DNA of 64,000 nucleotides from Phytopythium helicoides (lineage: Eukaryota > Oomycota > Peronosporomycetes > Pythiales > Pythiaceae), in the NCBI GenBank assembly GCA_024867545.1, contig JANFNE010000049.1, forward strand, positions 62,001-126,000, read 5' to 3'. The position numbers and the translations under genes were made by a program. Below, piece after piece: positions 43,048 to 54,830 of this stretch. Below the pieces are notes generated by a model. It had not been told where the DNA came from and ran no database searches. It saw only the letters and a list, made by a program, of their open reading frames with translations. Position 1 is the first letter of the stretch; each line of letters starts with the position of its first letter.

Positions 43048-46000
43048 ATGGCATCCGACAGCGACGGCAGCGCGGCGCTCGTGCAGGCGATTCGAGAGCG
43101 GCTGGTGGCGTACAAGGGGCTGCTCGAGCGGTACGTTGCGCGCTGGTGCTTGGGCGGCTCGAAGAGACGCAAGATGACTGACCGATGGGTTCGCTTTGCT
43201 GCGCCACAGCCAGCTAGCGGGTCAGCGCGACGCGCTGCTAGCAGAGGAAGAGGATGAGGAGGAAAGCGTGGAGGGTGACGACGTCGTCCCGGCAGTGGAG
43301 AAGGGAATCAGTGCGGACGATGGCGACGACGCCGAGATGACGGATGAGAAGGACGCAGACGATACGACGGGTGCCACTAGCAAAGTGTCTCCAGTGACCA
43401 AGAAGCGCAAGCTGCTGGACGCGGATGTTGTGGACAGCGAGTTGAAGAAACAGAGGCAGTCGCTGGAGCGGCCGGTTCCAGAAAATGACGACGTTGAGGA
43501 TCCAGTGCCAGCATCTCCTGGAGCGGCGAGCAGTGAGTCGTCAAAGGACCATGCAAGCCCGGCAAGCTTTCGTGTTCCACGAACTTCCATGCCGTCCAGC
43601 AAATATCTTGATGGAACGATGCAGGAGACACGTGAATACTCGGCGGTTGCGTTGAACGCCCGGCCTGTTCTGCGGCCTTCTTCATTAGCGAATGGAAGTG
43701 GTGGTAGCCATGTGAAGCGCTCGCCGACGCTGCATCCGAACGTGGAGTTTGAAGAGCAGTTGCGGGAGTCGCTACGGATCGACCGGGAAGTTGGACGGCG
43801 CAGTACGGCCATGACGCGAAAGCGACAGCTCCCACGGTTGCCAGTTCCAGCTCGCCGAGAAACACACTGGGACTTGCTTTTGCAGGAGATGAAGTGGATG
43901 GCTGCCGACTTTTCGCACGAGCGGAACTGGAAACGGGTGATGCAGTTCCACCTTGCCAAGGACGTCGTGGTTGCACAAAATGCGGAGCGCGTGCGGCAAG
44001 AACGGGAAGGACGGCAGGTTGCCCGCGAGGTTGCTTTACAGGTTTCTGCTTTCTGGAGGACGATCGAGCGTATCGCGGCACGCTCGCGAGTTCGATTCGA
44101 GGAGTCAGGCATGGCAAGCAAGCAGAGGGATTCAGCTGAGGAAGCCGAAAGGAGTACCAAGGCCGCGGAGAAACCGGCGGACACAACAATAGAGACAATA
44201 GATGAGCCGGGCAAGAACACACTGAGGGCTAATGGCGATACTAAGGGTGGTGACGCGGAAGGATTGATTCTTCGCCTCAAGAAGATCGACGTCGCAAGTA
44301 GACTCGACGACGAAGATAGCAAGGAAGAGATTCTGCATCAAGCAAGAGGTCGACTAAAGATTGTCATGTCAGCCGGCAAGCGGGCTCGAGATGCCATGTC
44401 GTCAAGTAGCGCAGGTGACGACCATTTAAGCGACAGTTCGACAGAACATGCATGGAGTGAGTTTCAGCGCCGTATGGGATCCTCTTCAGGGCACCCCGCA
44501 ACGCTTTTGGCCACGTTTCAAGTACTTGCTCTCCGATGGATGCTGGAAATGTATTCTGCGGGGGTCAATATGCTTCTCAACGACCAGCTTGGCCTGGGCA
44601 AGGCTGCAACTATCGTTGCGTTCTTGAGCGTGATTGAGCTTCTAGCAGCGGGAACTCATTTGCCGTCGAAGGCTTCTTCGTCGAGCGGGCCGCATTTAGT
44701 GATTGTTTCTGACCAAGAATTGCACAAGTGGCGATACTATTTGCGTTTGTGGCACCCCGACAAGTACATACAGCTATATGACACTTCGAAACGCTCGTCA
44801 AGTGAACGTAGGCGGCTGCGGCAAGAATGGCGGAGGAAGCTGAACCCGTGACTCTTCAAACTCCGGGCAGTTCCTTGAGGATGAAGACCGAAGAAATAAC
44901 GAGTGGGAAGACGACGAGTCGAATGGGGCGGCAGTGTTTTGTGTGCTGTGTCCCGTTCGTGCGTTTGTGAAGGATGCAAGCGAGTTCACTTCGTTCGAGG
45001 ATTGGCAAATGCTGATTGTCGAAAACGAACATGACGATCGATTTGCGAGTGTTGATACCTGCAGAGCTATAAACAGGATTCGACAGCGGCAGCGGCGACT
45101 GCTGTGCAATGCTCAACCGTTTCGAGTCGTGGCGCTCCTCTGCTGAAGTACGGGCGCTGTACGGCCAATTTCTACTGGATGATGGAGCTGGCGACGCGGT
45201 TCGGTGGTCGGACGTTGTCACACTGGACAAACCCTCAGGTCACACAAACTCTCCATCGACTCTTCGGACAAACCGCAAGCTCCCGAGTGTCTTCTTGGGA
45301 GACAGTTGAAGGATGATGCAAGTGTGAGCCCCGTCTGGTTAGCGTTGACTTGTTTGAGTCTACGGAGGGTGCGGAGCGAGGTTGAATCGCAGCTTGGCAA
45401 GGTAGAGGAGATCAGTCTCAGTTGCCCTTCTCTATCGGCCTCGCAGTCTGTACAGTATCGGAGTGCAATTGTTGGGTTTGCAACGGCGCTCTCCTCACAC
45501 CGAGAAGAACGCTTGCAGGCTTGGCTGCGGTTGCTATTGCGCCTTCGGACAATTTGCAACTGTGTGGATGTCATCAACGACTTCGAAAAGCTCGCTCAGG
45601 CTGACATTGAGCTCCTTGTTAGCAGTTCGACGAAGCTTGAGGCTCTGGAGCCCCTACTCACTCGATTGGTGCGGAAAGAAGGGAAGAAGGTGGTCATCTA
45701 CTCACAGTGCGATGCGATGTTTCCGATTCTTGAAGTCTACCTTAGCCTGCTTGACATTAGATTCGTGCGTATCACTGGTTCAACTGGAGATCAGCGGCGC
45801 GCACTTTGTCATTTCGCAGATCGTCGCGCTGTCAGCGTTGCGCTTGCATCAACCCGACTCTCGTCTGGTGACGAGCGCCGAGCAGCTTGTGTGTATGGCG
45901 CTGAAGCCGTTATTGTGCTCGATAGCGACTGGAGTGCTGTATGTGACGCCAAGCTTCGTGCAAGCTGGGCCAGAATGACACCCTGCAAACGACACTCTAC

Positions 46001-49000
46001 CGGTTTACCGCGTTCATTGCGAGAACACGGTTGAAGAATCACTTCTACGTGCTGGCGCATCATTGAGTGAGAAGCTGTTTGGAGAGATGACGCCACAAGA
46101 GTTACTTGTTGTGCCATCTGACCTCTTGACCGGATCCGCCATCAACAGCGCTGCACTTGAGAAGCCAAGTTGGTGGTCAAGTCGGGCGAGTGCAAGTACC
46201 TCTGCGTCGAGCATTATGGCAAATTTATCGAAGGAGGCGCTTGCTGCTGAGAAAGCAGAGAAGTACGATGGCGAAACCAACGAGCTCTCGCGGGCACTTG
46301 TGGTGTATGACGTGGAGCTGGATGCGGAAGAGCACTTGCTGCTCGCAAGTACGGACGAACTTACACCAGTAGAATGGTACGCTGTCAACTACGTTCACGG
46401 TTTGACCAACAAGGGTCGGAGAGGCGACGAAGGCGATGGAACGGACAACGAATCCGTTGACTCGGATAATGCCAACGGCGGGTGGAGTGACGCAGTAATG
46501 TATGAGCCAAGCTTCCGCTCGTTCGACGATTTTGCGACGACTGAGACAAATCACTGGTGGCAAGATGGCGATGCAGAAAAGACTATGTACTTCTCATTAG
46601 AGGACGACGACCGCACCCCGCTTGTCCAGAATGGCGCTGTCAACGAGTCCCTCGTGGAAAAGTTGATGGCCCAGCTTCGGCGCAAGGGGATGGAAGCCCA
46701 CTACAACACCTACGCTCCTCCACAGCCAGCAGTTGGCGCTGGAGATCCAAACGCGTTGACGGTGTTGGATCCTGGCTCTGTCGATGCGAATCAAATGCTT
46801 TTCCGTGTGTCATATCGTGAGCCGGCACCTCCAGCACCGACATCAGTGTTGCCTGCATCACAACCAGGTCGCCAGAAGACAGAAGCAGAGCTTGCTTAGC
46901 TCACAAGCAAGGGAAGAAAAAGCAGCGCCTGAATGCTTCAGGAGTTGGAATCAAGGGAACAGGAACAAGCCATTCTGGTGGCGTAAAGCGCAAGCTTGAT
47001 CACCAGTCGTTGGGCTCTGGCCTTGGTTCTAAGTCTGCTGCCGGTGGGTTGGCGTCATCTGGATCCGCTGGTGTCAAAGAACAACGGGTCGATTTGGATG
47101 GAATCCCGCTCCCCGAACTCGAGGACGACGACTTCTGGGGCGACACAAACCTTGATGCGCTCGACTCAGCTTCGTGGGATGACGCAGGGGTGCTTACTGG
47201 CATTCTTGGCCCAGCCGGTATGGATTTCGGCAGCGAGGGTGGAGTTCTTGGCTCGACAGCCGGAGGAAACTCAAATACATCTGCTGGAACTGCGGGTCAA
47301 GGATCATCTGGGGCTTCTGGAGATGCCCGTGGCTCGTCAGCTCCAGCTGGGAAGAGCGGCTTGACTTCAAAGAAGTCCAAAGGTGCAGGCACCTCGAGTG
47401 GCCGCGCGCGGAAGGGGAGTATGTCTACGGCTGATCCTTCGGCTGCTGGTAAAAGTGGGGATTCCTGGAGCGCGTCGGATGATCTTGTGCTGAAGAAGCT
47501 GTTCGAGCTGTATGGCTCGAACTGGTCTCTCATTGCGCAAGTGTACAACTCCTCGACATCGGTCTCGCGCTACTTTTGCCGAAAGCGCACGCCCCGGCAA
47601 TGCTACGACCGGTATGGCAAAATTATCTCGGGAAGTCTTGCGCCATCATCAAATGCTGCGAGTTCCGGGAGCGCACCAACCGGCAGCACTTCTGCTACTT
47701 CCAAAGACGGCAAAGCTGGTTCTGCTGGACCCTCCAACAAGCAACAGAAAGCAGCGGCCGCCGCGGCTGTAGTTTGGACCCCTGCAGTACTCGATGAGCG
47801 CATCGGTGTACCCCCTTCGGAGTTGCTGGTTTCATTTGCGCTTCGCAACTCGATGCCAGGTATACCACCTCCTTCGATCGTGAATTCGCCGAGTCTGGTA
47901 GAGATGAGCCTCAAGAAGAAGCTTCAGAAGCAGCAGCAAACCCAGTCGAGTGGCAAGAACTCAAGCTCCCATGATGATGTCAAGTCGATCAAGAACTCCT
48001 TCGATGCCATTATTCAGTGCATGAAGCGCAAGGCAACTCCGGCCTCAACGTCCACTACGCCTGCGTCGGGGATGGCTGCGCTATCGTCATCCACGGTAAA
48101 CGACGAGAATGCGAAGCACGCATCTCACTCGTCTCTGTCGCCATCGCTCGCTGCATCAACGTCGAAGGCCTTGAAGGCGATGACAGCCGCGGCTTCCGGA
48201 ACTGCGAGCAAGCCACACAAGTCGCATCTTGACATGATTTCGCTGCTCCCAACTGCAATACTTGGTCCAGACGAAGTGATTAAGCGCAGCAAAGAAGCAG
48301 CGGTTGTTGCTGTGCAGGCTGCGGCTGCAGTGGCTTCAGTTGGCGGAAATGCTGGCTCCAGCAACGAGGTGATGTTGAGCAGCTCGCCGTCAGGATTCGG
48401 CGGAGGTGGTTTACTTTCGCGTCGCGCGCACACGGCTAGTTTGACTGGGGCGTCTCCTTCAAGCAACAGCGCTGGGATCGCTGCGAGCGGAAACGCGGCT
48501 GCGGTTACACCTACTCGGCTGTCGACCTCAATGGGAATGGCATCAGGACACACTCTGCCGCCAACGGTTCCCGTGCCCGCAAAGCTTCCGACGAGTGGTG
48601 CAATGGCCGGGACCCCGCCAAGTTCGTGGGGACAAAATACAGTCGTTCGCAACGGCAACGTGGTGATGGCAAGTTCTCCGATGGGCATGGGCGTCGTTGT
48701 GTCCCCCACGATGTCACATGCTGTGCCTGCCTCTGCCTCAGGCCCAGGTCGGCCGATGGCTCCAATGGCGTCTGCCCCGACACCACAGCCTGTGCCAGTG
48801 ACGACGTCTACGCTTCTGCACGTGCTCGACCGTATGCCAGAGATCAAGCACAAGATCCAGTCGATCCTGAACCGCACAGACTGTTCAGAGGCACAGAAGG
48901 TGGCTATGATTGCTCGCCTATTGAGCAATAGCAACGCTATCGCGAGCGCGACTGCTAGCGCCGGCTCGGGCGCCATAGCCGCGCCACCGGCATCGGCGCA

Positions 49001-49286
49001 GTCTCCGCAGTCTGTCCAAGTACTGCAACCGACAGCGTCGCTGCTGAGCTCGCCGATGGCCCCCGTGACTGCCGCAGCGCTTCACAGCCCGCATCTGGGT
49101 ATGGACTCTTCCTCGGCGACCCCGGATAGCGACGCAGTACTTTCGTCGCTCACGGCCGACCCAAGTCTGATGAACGCGGCCATGCTGATCGAGCCAACGG
49201 AGGCACCGCTGCCACTCCCGGCATCGCTCGCATCGCCCGACGCCAACCCGCCACCCGAAGGCGACTTTGGTCCGTCGGCGTCATAG
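43048..49286 (+). CDS. EP400/SWR1-like HSA-SNF2-SANT protein, degenerate ATPase
   Basis: About 2,050 residues. Exon 1 is 43048-43130, the intron 43131-43209 (GTACGT..CACAG), and the rest one exon. In order: acidic N-terminus, HSA domain near residues 245-300 (HWDLLLQEMKWMAADFSHE), SNF2 N-lobe (FQVLALRWMLEMYSAG), SNF2 C-lobe (KKVVIYSQCDAMFPILE, ENTVEESLL), SANT domain near 47450-47640 (SWSASDDLVLKKLFELYGSNW), and a Ser/Ala/Pro-rich tail. The frame changes near 44843, 45115, 45300, 45965, 45990 and 46896 with no convincing introns. ATPase motifs are weak: GLGKAAT for GLGKT, ENEH for DEAH, and a poor motif VI. It may be an Eaf1-like NuA4 scaffold with a dead ATPase, or partly a pseudogene or error-damaged. 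Confidence 0.75.
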
Positions 49287-50718
49287 CAAACTGTAAGTAG
49301 AGAGAGAACAAAAAACAGGAGAGAAGAGAAGAGAGGAGGCAACACGTTTGTTTTTTATTAAGCATCTCGCAGTGGAGACTTTGGCGGCCGCTTGACAAGC
49401 AACCGCCACCACTTGACCCGGTTGAAGTCGAGTCGAGTTGGCAGCTATTCAGCTTCTGACTTGGTGTTTGTATGGTCTGACTCGTTTTTAGTAAAATTTG
49501 GAAGGCTGACGAATCTTTCCAGGCGAAGCGTCGCGTTCTGAGCTTGTTGCGATCTTGCGTACCGTAGGAATTTGCGCCTATTTTATGACAATAGTGCGTT
49601 TTTACGACGCTCGGACGCCAGCGACCTTGTCCACCCGCCCGCCTCAAAACCTTCAAAAATCAACAACATTCGACGGCCAGCGTGTCACGCTTGGCGCTCG
49701 CGCTCTCCGGTGCCAGCGAGCGACCAAGCGACAGCAGCAGTCGAATGCGAGTCGTCTGCTGCATTCGCCTCGGGCCGACGGTCGGCACCGACAGGTCTGC
49801 ACGGCAAATGAGTTGAGATGACGAGACTGCCTGACCAAGATGTGCATGAATAGACGAAATGGTCGGGTCAGCATCACTACATCGAGACTAGCAAATCGCC
49901 GCCAATGATACGTTCACAGTTCGTTGACGCACTCGCCATGGCCCTCTTGGCGTCGCACGCCATCGCGAAAGTGACCTGCACTTCCTCCCGTGCGTGCCGA
50001 GGGAATTCAGTGCGAGGCGGTCGGCACTCAGAGTTGGACCGCCCCTGAGCGTCCGGACCGCAGCAGCATCATCGCTTCAGACCCGCCGCCAGCATTCACG
50101 GTCTCCGTTCTTGCACTCACACCGAGGGCCGAAGGACAGCTGTCGATCAGAGTGGACCGGCTCGGGCGAGAAGCAATCGCTCGATGCGGCGACGCCACCA
50201 AAGGTGCGGAGCAGAGCATGGCCTGCGCCTCCCCCTGGTGAGCCTCCTCCCATCATAGTACTCGGCGTCGAGCAACAGTGAGCTTCATGAAGCAGCGCGT
50301 GGGCTTCAAGGCCTTCAATGGTGTTGACGGCCGTGGTCGTGTCAACTTTTCACCGTGCAACATATGTCACAAATCGCTTAAAAATCGTCAAAAATAGTGC
50401 CCGAAACCGCTCTAAAACGGACGTGGCCGCCGTCTGGCGTGACGCGCGCATCACAGGCCCTCACGACATGACGTCACGCCTGATTTTTACGCCACGGTTT
50501 ACCCTCCCCCTCCACATACATTTTCCAAGTTATCCAGTATAAAACCTAGGTTTTACGGCCATCCATCAGCAATATATCATACTGTCCGCCACTGTATCGA
50601 AAAAGAGCTGCTCGACTGGTACGGTACCGTGGCGAGCTTGCATCCATTCCCCTCGGCCAGTCTCCGATTTCCCCCCTGGCCGCCTGTCTCGCCCGCTCCA
50701 AGCCGCCCGACGCTCGAC
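49287..50718. other. Intergenic, no gene supported
   Basis: 3' flank of the EP400-like gene and promoter of the desaturase. Short frames here have no features. Confidence 0.5.
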
Positions 50719-52116
50719 ATGGTGGACCCCAAGCCCAAGACGGCGCGCAAGATCTCGTGGCGCGAGATCCGCGAGCACGGGCGCTACGACAACGCGTGGG
50801 TCGTGATCCACCACAAGGTGTACGACATCTCGACGTGGGACGGCCACCCGGGCGGCAAGGTCATGCTCTCGCAGGCGGGTGAGGACGCGACCGACTCGTT
50901 CGCCGTCTTCCACCCGGCCTCGGCCTACAAGCTGCTCGAGCCGCTCTACATTGGCGACGTGGACGAGTCCACGGCGGCCACCGAGTCCGAGACCGACTCG
51001 GACGGGGAGGACAAGACGGAGAAGGAGGCCCGCCTCGCCAAGCAGAAGGAGTTCATGGCCGCCTACCGACGCCTGCGCGTCAAGGTCAAGGGACTCGGGC
51101 TGTACGAGGCCAGCTACACCTACTACGCCTGGAAGATCCTCTCCACATTCGGCATCTGCATGGCCTCGGTCGCGCTCGCCAAGTACGCCAACGGAGAGTC
51201 CAACGCGCTCATCCTCGTGGCCGCCTGCATCATGGGCCTCTTCTGGCAGCAGTCAGGATGGCTCGCGCACGACGTGCTGCACCACCAGGTCTGGGACCAG
51301 CACTACTACGGCAACCTCGTCGGCGTCGTTGTCGGCAACGTCTGGCAGGGCTTCAGCTGCCAGTGGTGGAAGAACAAGCACAACTTCCACCACGCCGTGC
51401 CCAACCTCGTGGGCGACGCCAAGACCGCCTACCTCGGCGACCCGGACATCGACACCATGCCGCTGCTCGCCTGGAGCAAGCACATGGCCTCGGCGGCCTT
51501 CGAGTCGCCCATCGGACCCTTCATGATCCGTCACCAGGCCGTGCTCTACTTCCCGCTGCTGCTGCTCGCGCGCTTCAGCTGGCTGCTGCAGTCGTACATG
51601 TACGTGTTCAACGAGTTCGCGTTCGGCCGCTTCGACCCGGTGGACTTCCCGCGCGGCGAGAAGCTTGGTCTGATTGTGCACTACGCCTGGATGCTCGCGC
51701 TCCCCGTGTACGCCAACATGTCGATCCTGCAGGCCGTCATGTTCCACGTGGCGGCGCAGATGTTCTGCGGTCTGCTCCTGGCGCTGGTCTTCTCGATTGG
51801 CCACAACGGCATGTCGGTCTACGAGCGTGAGTCCAAGCCCGACTTCTGGCAGCTCCAGGTGACCACGACGCGCAACATCACGCCGGGCCTCTTCATGGAC
51901 TGGTTCACGGGCGGCCTCAACTACCAGATCGACCACCACCTGTTCCCGCTCATGCCGCGCCACAACCTGGGCAAGGTCAACCCGCTCATCAAGTCGCTCT
52001 GCAAGGAGCACGGCGTGCACTTCCACGAGACTGGCTTCTGGAAGGGCATTGGCGAGGTCGTCGACCAGCTCGCCGACATCACGCACGAGTTCATCACTGA
52101 GTTCCCGGCGATGTAA
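50719..52116 (+). CDS. Front-end delta-6 fatty acid desaturase
   Basis: Introduces a double bond at carbon 6 of linoleic or linolenic acid, an early step to arachidonic and eicosapentaenoic acid, at the ER. A 465-residue single exon from the ATG at 50719 (MVDPKPKTARKIS). The N-terminal cytochrome b5 domain has its haem motif HPGG at residues 43-46. The three histidine boxes are HDVLHH (about 184), HNFHH (221) and QIDHH (403). The Gln in the last box marks a front-end enzyme. Hydrophobic spans lie between the boxes. The C-terminus (HETGFWKGIGEV to ITEFPAM) is like delta-6 enzymes of Pythium and related oomycetes. Delta-5 activity cannot be excluded by sequence alone. Confidence 0.92.
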   Translation: MVDPKPKTARKISWREIREHGRYDNAWVVIHHKVYDISTWDGHPGGKVMLSQAGEDATDSFAVFHPASAYKLLEPLYIGDVDESTAATESETDSDGEDKTEKEARLAKQKEFMAAYRRLRVKVKGLGLYEASYTYYAWKILSTFGICMASVALAKYANGESNALILVAACIMGLFWQQSGWLAHDVLHHQVWDQHYYGNLVGVVVGNVWQGFSCQWWKNKHNFHHAVPNLVGDAKTAYLGDPDIDTMPLLAWSKHMASAAFESPIGPFMIRHQAVLYFPLLLLARFSWLLQSYMYVFNEFAFGRFDPVDFPRGEKLGLIVHYAWMLALPVYANMSILQAVMFHVAAQMFCGLLLALVFSIGHNGMSVYERESKPDFWQLQVTTTRNITPGLFMDWFTGGLNYQIDHHLFPLMPRHNLGKVNPLIKSLCKEHGVHFHETGFWKGIGEVVDQLADITHEFITEFPAM

Positions 52117-52449
52117 GCGTGGAGGCTGGGAAGCGAGCAGTGAGCTCGCCCGAGTGGATGCATGTGGCTTGGCGTCTGCGCTCCGGCAGCGCCCTCGGCG
52201 CGTTCAAAAGCGGCAAAACAGAAAAATAAACTGCGCCTCCGATTCAAATTCGCACTCATTCAGTCGATCGTACCTCATGCTGCTGGATGGATGAATGCTT
52301 GTGCTAATAGATCTCCTGCTTTCCTGGTCCATGGTTAGCTCAGCGTTGGCACCGTCCGCTACTCAACCAAACACCGTCACACCAACCACCAGAACACGAA
52401 GCAAACCTTGGTGGCTATTACACGAGTAGAATCTGTCCGTCATGCCGAT
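52117..52449. other. Intergenic between convergent genes
   Basis: 3' flanks of the desaturase and SF3A2. The word AAAAATAAA near 52220 could serve as a poly(A) signal for the desaturase. Confidence 0.4.
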
Positions 52450-53207
52450 CTAGTAGCGCAGCTGAGGCCTCGGCGGGGGCGGCGCCGGCGGGTGGGCCGG
52501 GTCGTCCGCGCCGTCTCCCTCGAGGAAGCGAGCTGCAGCGTGAATGCCTTGGCGTCCTTGTCCCAGTTGCTGAAGAACTGTCCGTCGCGCTTGTCGACGG
52601 GGGCGTTGGGCACCTTGAAGGCGATGGTCTCGTACGGCTCGGCCGCGAAGAGCAGGTACTGGAAGCGCTTGTCAGGCGCCTCGACCTTTTGCTCGAAGGC
52701 CGACATGAAGCGGTGGCGCGGCTGCACGTTGGGCGCGATCTCCGGATAGAAAACCTGGAAGACGAGCACGCGCTGCACACCAACGTCGCCATCGCCCAGG
52801 CGCTTCTGCTTGGTGACCTTGTAGCCCGGCAGGCCGATGCGCAGCGCTCTCGCAGCGGCGCGAGCCTCAGCCAGCGCCTGCTGCTTGGCCGCCGCCTGCG
52901 CGAAGGCCGCAGCCGAGGCCGAACTAGCCGCGTCAGCCGCCTCCTTGGCCGCTCGGCGCGCCAAGTTGGTCTGGTGGCGCTTTCCCTGCGTGTGCGCGAG
53001 GTAGTTGCCCTCGTTGTTGTGCAGCGTGAGGCAGAGCTTGCACTCGTACGAGCCCAAGTGGTTCTTCATGAAGTACGGGTCGCGCGCCAGGTCCACCGTC
53101 TCCAGCGCCAGCAGCCGCAGACGCTCGCGACGGTCCACATTTGCCTGCGAGTCGCTCGCCACGCCGCCCGCCCCGGGCTTGGACCCCGCGCGGTTCTGGA
53201 AGTCCAT
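52450..53207 (-). CDS. SF3A2: Splicing factor 3A subunit 2 (PRP11 homologue)
   Basis: A subunit of the SF3A complex of the U2 snRNP, needed for branch-site recognition. 252 residues from the ATG at 53207. The N-terminus MDFQNRAGSKPGAGGVAS and the matrin-type C2H2 zinc finger (YECKLCLTLHNNEGNYLAHT, about residues 54-78) are close to human SF3A2. An Ala-rich insert follows, then the conserved GLPGYKVTKQ and PYETIAFKVPN blocks. One base is missing near 52528 (FTLQL, then a shift). After it, the other frame gives FLEGDGADDP, a Pro-rich end and a stop at 52450. In an essential gene this points to a sequence error. Confidence 0.92.
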
Positions 53208-53365
53208 GGCGGCGCCTACCTACTTGATGAAGAGCTACGAAGGTGGCGACTGGGCGGCGGGAGGCCGAGATGCACCCGGTTCAGTGACGTATAAACCGAA
53301 GAAGAGTGACGTTGAAGTGGACTGCAACCCCATCGACATTGATCGAGAGGAATGGAATGGATGGA

Positions 53366-53417
53366 TTCCCTCTGCTTCAACTACCGCAACTCGCAACGGT
53401 AGTTGAAGCAGAGGGAA
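53366..53417. repeat. Perfect 21-bp inverted repeat with 10-nt loop
   Basis: TTCCCTCTGCTTCAACTACCG at 53366-53386 is matched exactly by its reverse complement at 53397-53417; the loop is CAACTCGCAA. It lies about 160 nt upstream of the SF3A2 start. Confidence 0.9.
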
Positions 53418-53419
53418 AG

Positions 53420-54830
53420 TGACGGTGACTGGCGGTGGCTTTTCGCAGGTCGAGCGAGGCCATCGATGCCGACTGCTATCGGCAAGATCGAGGTCGCGGG
53501 CGGATCTTTTGTGAGCGGCAGCAGCTCGTCCATCTCGCTGTCGACCGATGCTTCGTCGAGTGGCGCGGGGGCAGCGTGGGAATCTTGAGCTGTGCGAGCA
53601 AGTCGACGAGAAGCGGCGCGGTTAGCATGTGTTCAAGAGCTGCGACGGGCACCGTGGAGAGCGGAGTCGTGAAATCTCGTCGGGACCGTCCATGACTACT
53701 TCTGACGGTGTGGTGCGCGAGTCTGGCGGCTCTGGTAGCCTGTCCAGAGGAAACTTGAGTTTCTCTGACGGCGCGAGCTCTGCGTCTGTTGGCATTGGGA
53801 GGTCCTTTGCCGGTGTCTGGACGCGCATGAAGGAGCGATCAGCAGCGGCGTGGGCGTGTCAAGTGGCGCGAGTTTGACGATGAGGTGTTAAGCGTGACTT
53901 TGGTGCGATGACACTATCGAGTCGGCTAGTGAGCAGTGTCTCTGCCGGTCACTTTTTCGTTTGCTCGATTTGAACGGTTGTCATGTGGCTACTTTAGGTG
54001 GATCAGCCCCGACAGAGAAGTCTTGACTTTCTGTGGTGTGAGCTCTGTGAGCTCGGAGTCGTCGAGCTCCGTGATCAATTGTGAGTTACGCACAGGTGGT
54101 TCTAGCACTCAGTATCTCGGTGTGGACGGTGGGGAGTAGCATTAGCCGAATGAACCTAGAAGAGTTGTTGGAATCATCGTCAGTGCCGGCGTATAGTGCA
54201 AGCATTATGAGCGGTGACAGTCAGCAGCAGAGTGAGCGAGCGAGCCAAGTCGTCTCACACAACGGCCGCCGTCATCGACTCGTATTCGACGAGCAATGCG
54301 TCGTCTAAGAGCTGAGCCGCCTTCACCTTCAGCGCGTCGTCGACACCTCCGAGCGTGTCGTTCAGCATCGTCAGCGGCTCCAAGGGGCTCACCCGCGGCT
54401 CAATCGTGTTCAAGCACATTCATGCCCACTTCGAGCATGGGTCAGCCGATGACGAGCGGAAGAATGGCGAGGGTTGACGCGTCGGCGCAGCCCATGGTGA
54501 GTGCGATGCGTCGCTTGGGTGTGCAGGGTAAACCAAGCATGAGCGTCTTGAAGTGAGCGATTGCGAGTTGAGGCAGCAGCACCATCTATCCAGGAGCAAG
54601 AAGTCGCCATCACTTCACTCACATCTACATACCCTTTGAGTCTAGCGCCTGCAAGAGGTTGTCTACGCTTCATCAACGTTGACGCTCGAGGTACATCTCT
54701 GCCTCACGAAGATTTGTTGGTGCTAAGTTCTGTCACAGTCTTCGAATGCCGTCAAGCATCGAGTGCGCGATGCTGGCAAGCAAGAGCTCCATCGAATACA
54801 ATCAATATGGTGCTGTGAAGGCGGTGGCTG
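53420..54830 (-). pseudogene. Decayed membrane-protein gene
   Basis: Read on the minus strand, broken frames give a consistent protein-like series. It runs LLLASIAHSMLDGI, then FKTLMLGLPCTPKRRIALTM and ADASTLAILPLVIG, then EPLTMLNDTLGGVDDALKVK and LLVEYESMTAAVV, then Pro/acid-rich stretches down to about 53420. Frames change several times and stops interrupt them. I do not recognise the family; the hydrophobic parts suggest a membrane protein. The LLVEYESM part is the source-like relative of the minisatellite unit at 29407-30527. Another gene-like stretch on the same strand at 55197-55500 (ILWRIGAPNEFATRDYSSS) may belong to it. Confidence 0.45.

Noticed and set aside
43222..44322. 366-codon frame on the minus strand opposite the EP400-like gene
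   Set aside because: Ser-rich shadow frame; the plus strand has the HSA domain.
49990..50281. Short frames upstream of the desaturase
   Set aside because: No start context, domain or homologue in the window.
51253..52086. Long open frames opposite the desaturase
   Set aside because: Shadow of the GC-biased third codon positions of the real gene; no domain.
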